A DNA stretch of 64,000 bases from Mesosutterella faecium (lineage in GTDB: Bacteria; Pseudomonadota; Gammaproteobacteria; Burkholderiales; Burkholderiaceae_F). The position numbers and the translations under genes are program-made. Shown here piece after piece: positions 50,230-58,610 of this stretch. The stretch covers positions 1,711,001-1,775,000 of the forward strand of contig NZ_JAKZJU020000001.1 of NCBI RefSeq assembly GCF_022809315.2, in the 5' to 3' direction. Every line of letters starts with the position of its first letter. Within the stretch, counting starts at the first letter, position 1. The notes below the pieces were generated by a model, which ran no database searches, had not been told where the DNA came from, and was given only the letters and a program-made list of their open reading frames with translations.

Positions 50230-51891
50230 ATGCTCAAGAAACTTTCTTTCGCCGCGGCAAAGCCCGCCGTCAGCAAAATCCTGGCCATACCGCTCGTGTG
50301 CGCCATCTGGTGGATCTGCGTCGACAGCTACCCCTTCTGGCGGCTCGCCATCAGTTCCATGGGCACGCCGCGGGGAGCGGACGCCGCCTTTTTCTCCGAG
50401 GCCCTCGTCGTCTTCATCTGTGCCGTGGCGGCCGTAATCGCGCTGCTGCAGGCGTTGCTGGGCGTGCGGGCCTCAAAAGTGCTTCTTTTCATTCTGTCGG
50501 TGATCGGGGCCGGGGGCTTCGCCTTCTCTGTGCTCTACAACGCCGTCATGTCGCCCGACATGCTGCGAAACGCGCTCGCGACCGACACCCACGAGGTGAT
50601 GGGGCTCATGTCCCTGCCGCTTTTCGGCTACTTCGCGCTGGGCGCGGTTCCCGTCTGCGTCTTTCTCTGGTTCTTCCCGCGCGCGGGGCTCTCGGGCGCG
50701 TCCTTCAGGCTTAAAAGCCTCGGGCTCTCGGTCGTGCTCTTTGCCGCGGCCGGGGCCACGCTTTACTTCAGCATGCAGGACTTTTCCTTCTTCATGCGCG
50801 GGCACCGGGAAGCGCGCTACCTGATCGCGCCCTTCAACGTCGTCTACTCCGCGGTCCGCACCCAGGCGCACGACAAGAGCCCGGACTCGAACGCGCCGCG
50901 CGCCGTGGTGGACGCCTCGCCCGCCCTTGCCGCGGCTCCCGGCTCGAAGCCGCTTGTCGTCGTTGTGGCCGTGGGCGAGACCGCGAGGGCCGCGAACTGG
51001 GGGCTTGACGGCTACGCGAGGGACACGACCCCGGAGCTGCGAGCGCTCGGCGTCACCAACTATGCCCAGGCCACCTCCTGCGGCACGAGCACCGATGTGT
51101 CGGTGCCCTGCATGTTCAGCCGGATCGGCCGGCGCAACTACGACCGCAGGCAGATCCTCGCCGAGGAGCCCCTCGCGCCGCTGCTCAAGCGCGCCGGAGC
51201 CTCCGTGAAATGGATCGAAAACCAGAGCGGCTGCAAGGGCGCCTGCCTGGGCGTCGACATGGACAAGCCGAAGGATCATCTGTCTGACGCGGACCGCGCG
51301 AGGCTCTGCCCGGACGGGCTGTGCTTCGACGAGGTCCTCACTCCCTACGTGAAGGACCCGTCGGTGGGCAAGACCCCGGTCACGGTGCTGTTCCTGCACA
51401 TGGCGGGCAGCCACGGACCGGCCTACGCCCGGCGCTATCCTCAGCAGCGCGAAAAGTGGGGCCCGGTCTGCAGCAAGGTGAACTTGAGCGACTGCGACCC
51501 CAAGGAGCTTCGAAACGCCTACGACAACTCGATCCTCTACACCGACCATGTGCTCGCGCAGCTCATCGGCGCCTTAAAGGACAAGAAGGACGCTGACACG
51601 GTTCTTATCTACGCCTCCGACCACGGCGAGAGCCTGGGCGAAAAGGGGATGTATCTGCACGGCGCCCCCTGGGCGATCGCTCCTTCCGAGCAGACCCGCA
51701 TCCCGATGATCCTCTGGATGTCGGACGGGTTTAAGCAGCGCCAGGGCATTGACGCGGAATGCGCCGCCCAGCGCGCCCTGAAGCCTTCCTCGCACGACAA
51801 CCTCTGGTCCACGATCCTCGGGCTCGCAGGGGTGAAGTCCTCGGCCTACAAGCCGGCCGACGACCTGCTCGGAGCCTGCCGCAGGCGCTGA
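50230..51891 (+). CDS. eptA: Lipid A phosphoethanolamine transferase (EptA/MCR family)
   Basis: 553 residues. Five membrane segments (about 16-36, 54-78, 84-104, 128-150, 164-182) anchor a periplasmic sulfatase-fold domain (about 235-553). Catalytic features match EptA/MCR: Glu250 in VGETAR, nucleophile Thr286 in SCGTSTDVSVPCMF, and the metal-binding Asp-His of YASDHGESLGE with a following LHGAP segment. Several paired cysteines (284/294 and those around SGCKGAC and LCPDGLC) match the disulfides of the family. It transfers phosphoethanolamine to lipid A and lowers binding of polymyxins. The ribosome site is weak. It is divergent from PmrAB-like genes and so probably inducible. Confidence 0.94.
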   Translation: MLKKLSFAAAKPAVSKILAIPLVCAIWWICVDSYPFWRLAISSMGTPRGADAAFFSEALVVFICAVAAVIALLQALLGVRASKVLLFILSVIGAGGFAFSVLYNAVMSPDMLRNALATDTHEVMGLMSLPLFGYFALGAVPVCVFLWFFPRAGLSGASFRLKSLGLSVVLFAAAGATLYFSMQDFSFFMRGHREARYLIAPFNVVYSAVRTQAHDKSPDSNAPRAVVDASPALAAAPGSKPLVVVVAVGETARAANWGLDGYARDTTPELRALGVTNYAQATSCGTSTDVSVPCMFSRIGRRNYDRRQILAEEPLAPLLKRAGASVKWIENQSGCKGACLGVDMDKPKDHLSDADRARLCPDGLCFDEVLTPYVKDPSVGKTPVTVLFLHMAGSHGPAYARRYPQQREKWGPVCSKVNLSDCDPKELRNAYDNSILYTDHVLAQLIGALKDKKDADTVLIYASDHGESLGEKGMYLHGAPWAIAPSEQTRIPMILWMSDGFKQRQGIDAECAAQRALKPSSHDNLWSTILGLAGVKSSAYKPADDLLGACRRR

Positions 51892-51942
51892 GAATCCTTC
51901 ACAAGACGGGAGGGGGCGGCCGCAGGCCGCCCGAACTCTGAG

Positions 51943-53148
51943 ATGAAATTTCGGAAGCTGCCTCCCAAGGGGGTGCGCGAGGCGATCCCGCGCACCGTCT
52001 GGGCTCTGGGCGCGGTGTCTCTTTTCATGGACATCTCCTCGGAGATGATCCACGCGGTGCTCCCCCTTTTCATGGCCACGACACTCGGCGCTTCGGCGCT
52101 TGCGATCGGTCTCACCGAGGGGGCTGCGGAGGCCGCGGCCCTCATCACCAAAGTCTTTTCCGGGATGCTCTCGGACCGCTTCGGGCACACGAAGCTGCTC
52201 GTCTTCGCGGGCTACGCGCTCGCGGTCTTCACGAAGCCCTTCTTCGCCCTCGCGACGACCGTGGAGCAGGTTTTCCTCTGCCGCTTCACAGACCGGGTGG
52301 GAAAAGGCCTGCGGGGAGCGCCACGCGACGCGCTCATCGCCTCGGTCACCCCGAGGCCGATCCTCGGGGCGGCCTACGGGCTTCGGCAGTCGCTCGACTC
52401 GGCCGGGGCCTTCATCGGGCCCGCGCTCGCGAGCCTGCTGCTCGCCGCTTTTTCCGAAAGCTACCGGTTCATCTTCTGGTGCGCCCTCATCCCCGGGCTC
52501 ATCTGCCTCGCGCTCATTGTGTTCGAAGTGAAGGCCCCGGAGCCCAGCGCCGGCCGGAAAGTCAACCCGCTCTCGCGGGAGGCCGCGCGGATGCTGCCGC
52601 GCTCCTTCTGGATGCTGCTCGCCCTTGCGGCGGTCTTCTCGCTCGCGCGCTTTTCCAACGCCTTCATCGTGCTTCGGGCCGCCTCCTGCGGCATCAGGCC
52701 CATGTACGTGCCGCTCGTGATGGTCGCGATGAACGCGGTCTTCGCCTTTTCCTCCTACCCCTTCGGGCGGCTCGCCGACCGGGTGCGCCCGACGCTGCTG
52801 CTTGCCTTCGGGGCCGCGCTTCTCGCGGCCTCCGAAGCCGTCTTCGCCGCGGCCTCGGGACCGGCCTGGATCCTCGCGGGCGTCGCGCTCTGGGGGCTGC
52901 AACTCGGGGCGACGCAGGGCGTCTTCTCGATGATGGTCGCGGCCCTCGCGCCGGAGGCGCTCCGGGGCACCGCCTTCGGGCTCTACAACCTCGCTTCCGG
53001 CGCCGCGGCGCTGGCCGCGGGCCTGCTGGCCGGCTCGCTCTGGGACCGCTTCGGCAGCAGCGCCTCTTTTCTGGCGGGAGCGGTCTTCGCGCTTTTCACG
53101 CTCGCGCTGCTTGCCGCGCTGAGGCGCGGAAGCCTCAGGCCGCTCTGA
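51943..53148 (+). CDS. Major facilitator superfamily transporter
   Basis: 401 residues with 12 membrane segments. The MFS motif A region between helices 2 and 3 reads GMLSDRFGHTKLL, and the repeat between helices 8 and 9 reads GRLADRVRPTLLL. The N-terminal half (SLFMDISSEMIHAVLPLFMATTLGASALAIGLTEG and DRVGKGLRGAPRDALIA) is typical of a drug- or metabolite-efflux group related to YfkF/YajR-like permeases. A GC hairpin without T tract (51914-51932) separates it from eptA, 51 bp upstream. Substrate unknown. Confidence 0.88.
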   Translation: MKFRKLPPKGVREAIPRTVWALGAVSLFMDISSEMIHAVLPLFMATTLGASALAIGLTEGAAEAAALITKVFSGMLSDRFGHTKLLVFAGYALAVFTKPFFALATTVEQVFLCRFTDRVGKGLRGAPRDALIASVTPRPILGAAYGLRQSLDSAGAFIGPALASLLLAAFSESYRFIFWCALIPGLICLALIVFEVKAPEPSAGRKVNPLSREAARMLPRSFWMLLALAAVFSLARFSNAFIVLRAASCGIRPMYVPLVMVAMNAVFAFSSYPFGRLADRVRPTLLLAFGAALLAASEAVFAAASGPAWILAGVALWGLQLGATQGVFSMMVAALAPEALRGTAFGLYNLASGAAALAAGLLAGSLWDRFGSSASFLAGAVFALFTLALLAALRRGSLRPL

Positions 53149-53227
53149 GCTATGATGCGCTGAAGTTTCCTTTCCTCTCTGCTTCAAAAAGGGGCGGCCC
53201 TTTGATGCTGACCGCCCCTTCCCCGCC

Positions 53228-54187
53228 ATGAACCGGATCTTTGTCGAGGGCATCGCCCGGGAGCTGCACGAGGCCGCGGCACAGGCCCGCACCATCGTGC
53301 TTGTCTCCCCCTACGTGAAGAAAAGCGCGCTTGCCGCGCTGCTGGACCCCGAGGCGCCTTTTTACAGGCTCACCCTCGTCGCCCGCGCCCTGATCGGCGA
53401 CTTCGCCAACGGCTTTTCAGACCTCGAGGCCCTCTCCTTCGCCTCGCGGCTCGGTGGGCGCGTGATGACGCAACCGAGCCTGCACGCCAAGTACTACCGG
53501 TTCGACGACACGGTCTACATCGGCTCGGCCAACCTCACGGCAAACGGCACGGGGCTCGGCCTTCACGGCAATCTGGAAGTCCTCGCGAGGATGGGCCGAA
53601 GCGATGAGACGGAGCGCGCCGAGCGGCTGATCCTTCGCGCCTCCGAGCCGCTCTCCGGGGAGGACTGGCGCTTTCTCAGGCGCAAGACGGAGGATGCCTC
53701 GCGGGCCGCAGACTACCGGGCCCGCGTCTCGGGATTCCTCGAAGAGGGCGTGACAAGGCTTCCGGGGCGGTGGCTGCCGCTTTGCACGAGGCCCGACCTC
53801 CTCTTTGAGATCATCGAGAGGCGGCCCCTGGGACGCTACCTGAGCCCGCAGGAAAACGAGCGGCGGATCGTGCTCGAGGGCGAGGAGGATTTGAGAGCGC
53901 TCGCGCCGCCCGAGTCTGCCCTCTCTTCGCGCCTCGGCTTCAACGCCTGGGCGGCGGCTTGCCTCTCGCAAAGCGGGATCGCGCGCACGATCGACCGGCT
54001 CTTCGAGCACTCGGGCTCGCCCGAGCCCGTGCTCGCCTTCGGCTTCATCAAAAGCGTGCTTGAACAGGACTTCAGCTGCCGCGACGCCTACTTCCGCGTG
54101 CAGTCGCTCACCCGCTGGCTCACGTACTTCCTGCACAGCACCTACTACATCCCCGACACCGGGGCGCTGCTGCTTGCAAGGCGCTGA
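53228..54187 (+). CDS. Phospholipase D-like (HKD) domain protein
   Basis: 319 residues. A single PLD catalytic motif is clear: His86-x-Lys88-x4-Asp93 in SLHAKYYRFDD, followed by IGSANLTANGTG with Ser100 and Asn102. The N-terminal strand TIVLVSPYVKKSALAALL fits the PLDc fold. One motif per chain implies an active dimer, as in Nuc and BfiI-type nucleases. The C-terminal half (about 170-319) is not recognised. There is no signal peptide, so it is cytosolic. It may be a nuclease; such stand-alone PLD proteins occur in DNA repair and defence. It starts 80 bp after the MFS gene and may share its transcript. Confidence 0.8.
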   Translation: MNRIFVEGIARELHEAAAQARTIVLVSPYVKKSALAALLDPEAPFYRLTLVARALIGDFANGFSDLEALSFASRLGGRVMTQPSLHAKYYRFDDTVYIGSANLTANGTGLGLHGNLEVLARMGRSDETERAERLILRASEPLSGEDWRFLRRKTEDASRAADYRARVSGFLEEGVTRLPGRWLPLCTRPDLLFEIIERRPLGRYLSPQENERRIVLEGEEDLRALAPPESALSSRLGFNAWAAACLSQSGIARTIDRLFEHSGSPEPVLAFGFIKSVLEQDFSCRDAYFRVQSLTRWLTYFLHSTYYIPDTGALLLARR

Positions 54188-54229
54188 TATGAAGGCCCCG
54201 TCCGGGGGGCGGCGGGGAGAAAAACAGCC

Positions 54230-54883
54230 TCAGGCGGGGGCTGCGCGCCGGGGCAGCAGCAGCTTCACCGAGTACCAGAGCCCGGCCGCGGTCACGGCGG
54301 CGTTCACCCACCCGAGCGGAAGCAGCCAGTCGCCCGGCTCGAAAAGCCGCACGCAGTGCAGCGCGAGGACGATGAAGACGAGAGCGAAAACCCTGTGCGC
54401 CCGGCCCCACCACGGGGCCTTCAGGACCGGCAGGAGCGCCAGGGCCAGCAGCACGCAGGCCAGAACCGTCGCCGCGACGGAAGAGGTGACAGCGGCAGGC
54501 CGCAGCGCCCCCCAGAGCCCCTGAAGGCCGCCCGAGGCTGCGCCGCGGACGATTCTCGACACAGGCTCGCGCGCGAGGGGCTGGACGAGCGGCGAAAAAA
54601 GCGGGCGCGTGCAGGCGTGGACGACGGAGAGCGCGACCGCCGCGATGCCGACCCGGCGGTGCCAGAGCATCAGATCGGGCGTGCCGGCCGCAAGCCGCAT
54701 GAACCAGGCGGGCCGCGCGGCGATCAGAATCGGGAGCGCCATGAGGCCCCAGGCGATGACGCCGTTCAGGTAGTAGAGCTCATGCATGAGCGAGCGCATG
54801 TTGCGCGCGGGGGGATCAATCCAGAGTCCGGCGGCCCAGGCAAGCGTCGCCGCAAGGAGAAAGCAGACAAGGATTTTTTTCAT
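54230..54883 (-). CDS. Ferric reductase-like transmembrane protein
   Basis: 217 residues with about six membrane segments. Two helices carry the paired histidines that bind hemes in this family: LMLWHRRVGIAAVALSVVHACTR and WWGRAHRVFALVFIVLALHCVRLF. It lacks the NAD and FAD domains of full ferric reductases, as do YedZ/MsrQ-type heme subunits. A signal-anchor-like N terminus and IDPPARNMRSLMHELYYLNGVIAW loop precede the core. The partner flavoprotein is not obvious nearby. The ribosome site is weak. Convergent with the PLD-like gene. Confidence 0.82.
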   Translation of the reverse strand: MKKILVCFLLAATLAWAAGLWIDPPARNMRSLMHELYYLNGVIAWGLMALPILIAARPAWFMRLAAGTPDLMLWHRRVGIAAVALSVVHACTRPLFSPLVQPLAREPVSRIVRGAASGGLQGLWGALRPAAVTSSVAATVLACVLLALALLPVLKAPWWGRAHRVFALVFIVLALHCVRLFEPGDWLLPLGWVNAAVTAAGLWYSVKLLLPRRAAPA

Positions 54884-54983
54884 TTGGGAGACCTTGGGTC
54901 GGGCAGAGAACCGCTCTGCCTGAAGTCAATTTAGGCCCGGGAAGGCCCCCGCGGGGAAAACGGCAACGGATTGGCGATCTTAT

Positions 54984-56393
54984 TTACTTTTCTTTGGCGG
55001 CGGTCGCATTTGTAACAGAGACGGGGCGGCCGTCCAGCCTCGCGATGAAGGGAAGGAAAAGCGCGAGGCCGATCGAGCAGGAGATGAGCTCGGAGACGGG
55101 CACTGCGGCCGCGATCCCGTAAAAGCCAAAGAGAGAAGAGAAAAGCCACATGAGGGGCGCGTCAATCGAGCCCTTGCGGATGAAGGCGAGGAAAAGCGGC
55201 CGCCAGCGCGCCCCGCAGGCCTGGAAGCCCGAGACCATCAGGTGCCCGATGATGGACAGGGGGCAGGCAATGGCGATGATCCGCACGCACTTCGAGGCGT
55301 GGGCGGCGGTCACGGGCTCGGCGATGAAGGCGCGCGTGAGGGGCTCGGAGAAGGCGACGAGCAGCAGCGTGGCCGCGGCCGAGCAGGAGACGCCCCCTAA
55401 AAGCGCGGTCTTCATGACGCGGCGCAGCCGCCCGTGGTCGCCGGAAGAAAAGTTGTAGGCGATGAGCGGCAGCGTCCCCTGCGCGAGACCGATCGAGCAG
55501 GAGAAGATCATCTGGTCGACCTGCTTTGCGATCCCGAGGCCCGCCACAGCGGCCGGCCCGTAGCCCGAGGCGAGGAAGTTGAGGACCGCGTTGGAGAAGC
55601 TCGCGAGCCCCGTCATCACGAAGGAGGCAAAGCCCACGGAGAAAATCTCGAAGGCCCAGGCGCTGCCCTCGCGCGCAAGCCGCGGCGAGAGGCTCACCAC
55701 GGTGCCCCGCCCCTGGCGCATCAGCACGAAGCGCCCGATGTAGAGCGCCGAGACCACGTTCGAGATGAACCCCGCGATCGCCGCCCCGCGCACTTCAAGC
55801 CCCAGCGTGAAGATGAAGAAGGGCGCGATGAGGATATTGAGAAACCCTCCGAGCGCGATCCCCCGTCCCGCCACCCGGGCATGTCCCTCGGCCCGCACGA
55901 GGTGTGCGAGCACGTTGGAGGCGACAAGCGGCAGGGCCCCGAGCCCGATCATCCAGGACAGGTACGCGACCGTGGGCTCCCAGGTCGGCCCGGCCGCGCC
56001 TAGCAGCGGCAGGAGCCTTCCCCTCTCCTCCCAGATGAGAGCCGCGTAGAGCACGGCCACCGCGATCCCGCACCAGAAGGCGAAGGCGGCGCAGCGCCTC
56101 GCCTTTTCCGTGTTGCCCGCCCCGAGCGCGCGCCCGATCGCGGACGACGCCCCGATCCCGAAGAGGTTCGCGAGCGCCGTGAGAAACAGAAACGGAGGAA
56201 ACGCGATCCTCACGGCCGCCACCTGCGCGGGGTCGCCCAGCTGCCCCACGTAGAAAATGTCGACGACCGCGTAGATCACGGTGATCAGCTGCGCCGCGAT
56301 CGTGGGCAGCGCGAGCTCGAGGATCGCGCGGCCCGCCGGAGCGCTTCGGAAAAGCGCCTCGGTGGCCGGATCGGGTCTGCTGCGTGCCTGCAT
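54984..56393 (-). CDS. MATE-family multidrug/metabolite efflux transporter
   Basis: 469 residues from the ATG at 56393, with 12 membrane segments in two six-helix halves. The MATE pattern is clear: LELALPTIAAQLITVIYAVVDIFYVGQLGDPAQVAAV opens half one, and FASFVMTGLASFSNAVLNFLASGYGPAAVAGLGIAKQVDQMIFS opens half two. The sequence is closest to the NorM/DinF-like prokaryotic group that expels cationic compounds by Na+ or H+ exchange. The frame to 56477 adds 28 residues without support. Convergent with nothing; the LysR and PLP genes lie on the other side of a decayed gene. Confidence 0.92.
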   Translation of the reverse strand: MQARSRPDPATEALFRSAPAGRAILELALPTIAAQLITVIYAVVDIFYVGQLGDPAQVAAVRIAFPPFLFLTALANLFGIGASSAIGRALGAGNTEKARRCAAFAFWCGIAVAVLYAALIWEERGRLLPLLGAAGPTWEPTVAYLSWMIGLGALPLVASNVLAHLVRAEGHARVAGRGIALGGFLNILIAPFFIFTLGLEVRGAAIAGFISNVVSALYIGRFVLMRQGRGTVVSLSPRLAREGSAWAFEIFSVGFASFVMTGLASFSNAVLNFLASGYGPAAVAGLGIAKQVDQMIFSCSIGLAQGTLPLIAYNFSSGDHGRLRRVMKTALLGGVSCSAAATLLLVAFSEPLTRAFIAEPVTAAHASKCVRIIAIACPLSIIGHLMVSGFQACGARWRPLFLAFIRKGSIDAPLMWLFSSLFGFYGIAAAVPVSELISCSIGLALFLPFIARLDGRPVSVTNATAAKEK

Positions 56394-56654
56394 TTTCTTT
56401 TTGGTGTCCCGCGAGGATTGGGTTGAAGGCGGGGCCGCGGCCGAGAAAACTGCCGGCGGCAGCCCGGGAAATTCCACTCTACTCTTTTTGGTGGCTGTAT
56501 CCCGCCGGCCCCATGCGTTTTTCTGCTTTTACGTTTTCCTTGAACCGCGGGCCTTCTTTAAAGAGAAAGTCCCTTTTCCTTTTTCTTTTCCACATCAAAT
56601 AGCGCCTTTCATTCCATCCACACACCGGGCCTGCAGGCCCGCCGGGAGTTCCCC

Positions 56655-57169
56655 ATGCCTGGCGAAATCAACTGGCCCGAGGGCTTCGGCCCGCAGTGTC
56701 CTGACAACTTCGGCTCGGCCGAGGCCGCCGCAGAGGGCGCCGGCGCAGGTCAGGTCTTCGGGCTGCCCCTTGAAGCGGCGCTCTGGCCTGAGTGATGCAG
56801 CGCCGTCTCGGAGGTGCGGCTCGAGGATGCCTCCGGGGCTCAGGGGAGGCTTAAAGAGGCCTTGCGCTTCAGCTTCACAAGCCTCGGGGCCCGGATCGAA
56901 TTCGAGCCCCGGCAGAGGGCCGCCCGCGCAGGCTCGCCTGGAGCGCCTCGATCGGCGGGGCCGGAGCGAAGCCAAAGCTTCAGGCGGTGTACGCCTGGCT
57001 GATCGAAGAGCTTCCGCACGGGCGCGTCCGCATTCTCCCGGTCGGATTCCAGAAGGGGCCGCTGGCGAAGGCCCTTCACGAAGCGGGCCCCGAGGCGCTG
57101 GACGAAGGCCCTGGGGAGCGGGTCAGGAAGCTCGCGCAGGCCGCCTCCGAAGAAGGCTTCCGCGGGTAA
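56655..57169 (+). pseudogene. Decayed SRPBCC-family (START-like) gene
   Basis: Starting at the ATG at 56655 with GGGAG upstream, the frame reads MPGEINWPEGFGPQ and reaches WPE followed by TGA at 56793-56795, where homologues have WPEW (TGG to TGA). The same frame continues with VSEVRLEDASG, ALRFSFTSLGARIEFEP to about 56910. The homology then moves to the +1 frame: GRPRRLAWSASIGG, VYAWLIEELPHGRVRILP, ending at TAA 57167-57169. So there is one nonsense mutation and one frameshift. SRPBCC proteins bind small hydrophobic ligands. The family assignment is by pattern only. Confidence 0.72.
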
Positions 57170-57215
57170 CCCTGGAGGGCGTCCCCAGGGGCGGAAAAGC
57201 ACCCGTGTTTTCCGC

Positions 57216-57243
57216 TTGCAGCGCAGTGCGGATCCGCTACAAT
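57216..57243 (+). promoter_or_regulatory. Sigma-70-type promoter of the DUF805 gene
   Basis: TTGCAG (57216-57221), a 16-bp spacer and TACAAT (57238-57243), 69 bp upstream of the start at 57312. Confidence 0.6.
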
Positions 57244-57311
57244 GCAGAGCCCGCTTAAGAATTGGCGCGGCGCATTTTTTCGTCACCGGGGCCGCCGGCC
57301 GGGTTTTCGCC

Positions 57312-57845
57312 ATGACGCGTGAAAAGACTCTTTGGGAACTGTACAAATCGGGCTTGAAGAAGTACTTCAACTTCCGAAGCCGCTCGACTCGCAAGGAGTT
57401 CTGGGTTTTCGTGCTCGCCACGCAGCTCTGCGTCGTCCTGCTCACCGCGGCCGACCCGATGCTGGGCACCGCCGCGGCGCTCTTCGCCTTCATTCCCACC
57501 CTTTCGGCCACCGTGCGCAGGCTCCATGACCGGGGCTACAGCGGCTGGTGGATCGCCCTGCCCTACGCCCTGATCTTCGTGGGCACGGGGCTGCTCTCCA
57601 CTGAAGACGAGGAGACCTACAGCGCCGCGAGCAAGATTCTCGACGCGGCGGGGCTGCTCGCGCTCCTTTGGATCTGGCTGCAGACCTTCCTGCGAAGCTT
57701 CCCGCGCGAGAATCCCTGGGGGCCGGTGCCCGACAACCTGAAGAAGGACTGCGCGCCCGCTCTGCCCGCACCCCTTAAGGATCTGCGGGGCGCGCCGCTC
57801 GAAGGGCCCGAAGACGCGGTGAAGCCCCGTCTCGGAAAGCACTGA
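57312..57845 (+). CDS. DUF805-family small membrane protein
   Basis: 177 residues. The N-terminal motif KKYFNFRSRSTRKEFWVFVLATQL matches the F-x-G-R-x-R-R-x-E-F-W pattern that opens DUF805 proteins. Three to four membrane segments and the central SATVRRLHDRGYSGWWIALPY complete the family signature. Function unknown; members are often linked to membrane stress or envelope functions. A hydrophilic C-terminal tail of about 40 residues is longer than usual. Start 57312 lacks a good ribosome site but fits the family start. It has its own promoter and terminator. Confidence 0.88.
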   Translation: MTREKTLWELYKSGLKKYFNFRSRSTRKEFWVFVLATQLCVVLLTAADPMLGTAAALFAFIPTLSATVRRLHDRGYSGWWIALPYALIFVGTGLLSTEDEETYSAASKILDAAGLLALLWIWLQTFLRSFPRENPWGPVPDNLKKDCAPALPAPLKDLRGAPLEGPEDAVKPRLGKH

Positions 57846-57848
57846 GCA

Positions 57849-57879
57849 CAGGGCCCGCGGGCCCCGGGCCTGCTTTTTT
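57849..57879 (+). terminator. Terminator of the DUF805 gene
   Basis: CAGGGCCC (57849-57856) pairs with GGGCCTG (about 57866-57872) with a bulged G, followed by C TTTTTT. Confidence 0.6.
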
Positions 57880-58610
57880 CAGCGCCCCTCTTTCGCGGCC
57901 TGCTCCTCAAGCTCCTTTCTCGCATCCTCGAGAAGCCTGATGAAAGCGGGATCCGCGGTGAGCTTCGCGAAAGCCGCCGAGGCGAGCAGCCGCCCCGCCC
58001 TCGTGTCGCTCCTCCAGTGCGCGCCGCAGATCCAGCGGCTGTCGGTTTCCCGCAGCCCCTCGCGCAGGATCGCCTCGGCCTTCTGCGGGATCAGGGAGGC
58101 GAGCACGAGCGCGTAGCCCCAGGAGCGCACGGAGTGCCCCGAGGGGTAGCTCATGCGCGGGTTGAGGTGCGGCTTCTGGTCGGGGCGGCAGGTCTCGTCG
58201 CCTTCATGGACGGCGAACGGCCGCGGCCGCATGAACTTCTTTTTCGCGCTTTTCATCGACTCGAGGATCGGCCCCATCGCAGCCTGCATCGCGAGCCGGG
58301 TCCGGGGCGCGTCGGCCTTCGAGAGGCGGTAGCCCGTGAGGGCGGAGTATCGCCGCTCGAAGCTCTCGAGCGAGACGAGGTCCGCGTCGGCCGCGGCCTG
58401 ACGCCCCCGCGGCGTGTTCCGGAGCGTCCTGCCGTACTCGTAGAAAAGCTCGTCGGAGGCGAAGGCGGTGCTTCCGGCGGCGGGCGGCTCCTCAAGCAGC
58501 GCACCCCCGTCCACAGGCGCCTGAACGGCCCCCTGCGCCGGGAAGGAAGCAATCAGGCCGCAGAGCCCCGCGGCCGCGGCAAAGCGTTTCAAGTGTCTGA
58601 AGGCTGTCAT
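57879..58610 (-). CDS. Class A non-specific acid phosphatase (PAP2 superfamily, PhoN-like)
   Basis: 243 residues with a Sec signal peptide (about 1-28, ending AQGA). The PAP2 phosphatase signature is complete: Lys124-x6-RP in KKKFMRPRP, PSGH at 156-159 in MSYPSGHS, and SR-x5-H-x3-D with His198 and Asp202 in DSRWICGAHWRSD. The MSYPSGHS form marks class A bacterial acid phosphatases, which release phosphate from many organic phosphates in the periplasm. Start 58610 has AGGGA about 12 nt upstream. The upstream LysR frame overlaps the first 119 bases of this gene on the same strand in another frame. Confidence 0.93.
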   Translation of the reverse strand: MTAFRHLKRFAAAAGLCGLIASFPAQGAVQAPVDGGALLEEPPAAGSTAFASDELFYEYGRTLRNTPRGRQAAADADLVSLESFERRYSALTGYRLSKADAPRTRLAMQAAMGPILESMKSAKKKFMRPRPFAVHEGDETCRPDQKPHLNPRMSYPSGHSVRSWGYALVLASLIPQKAEAILREGLRETDSRWICGAHWRSDTRAGRLLASAAFAKLTADPAFIRLLEDARKELEEQAAKEGR

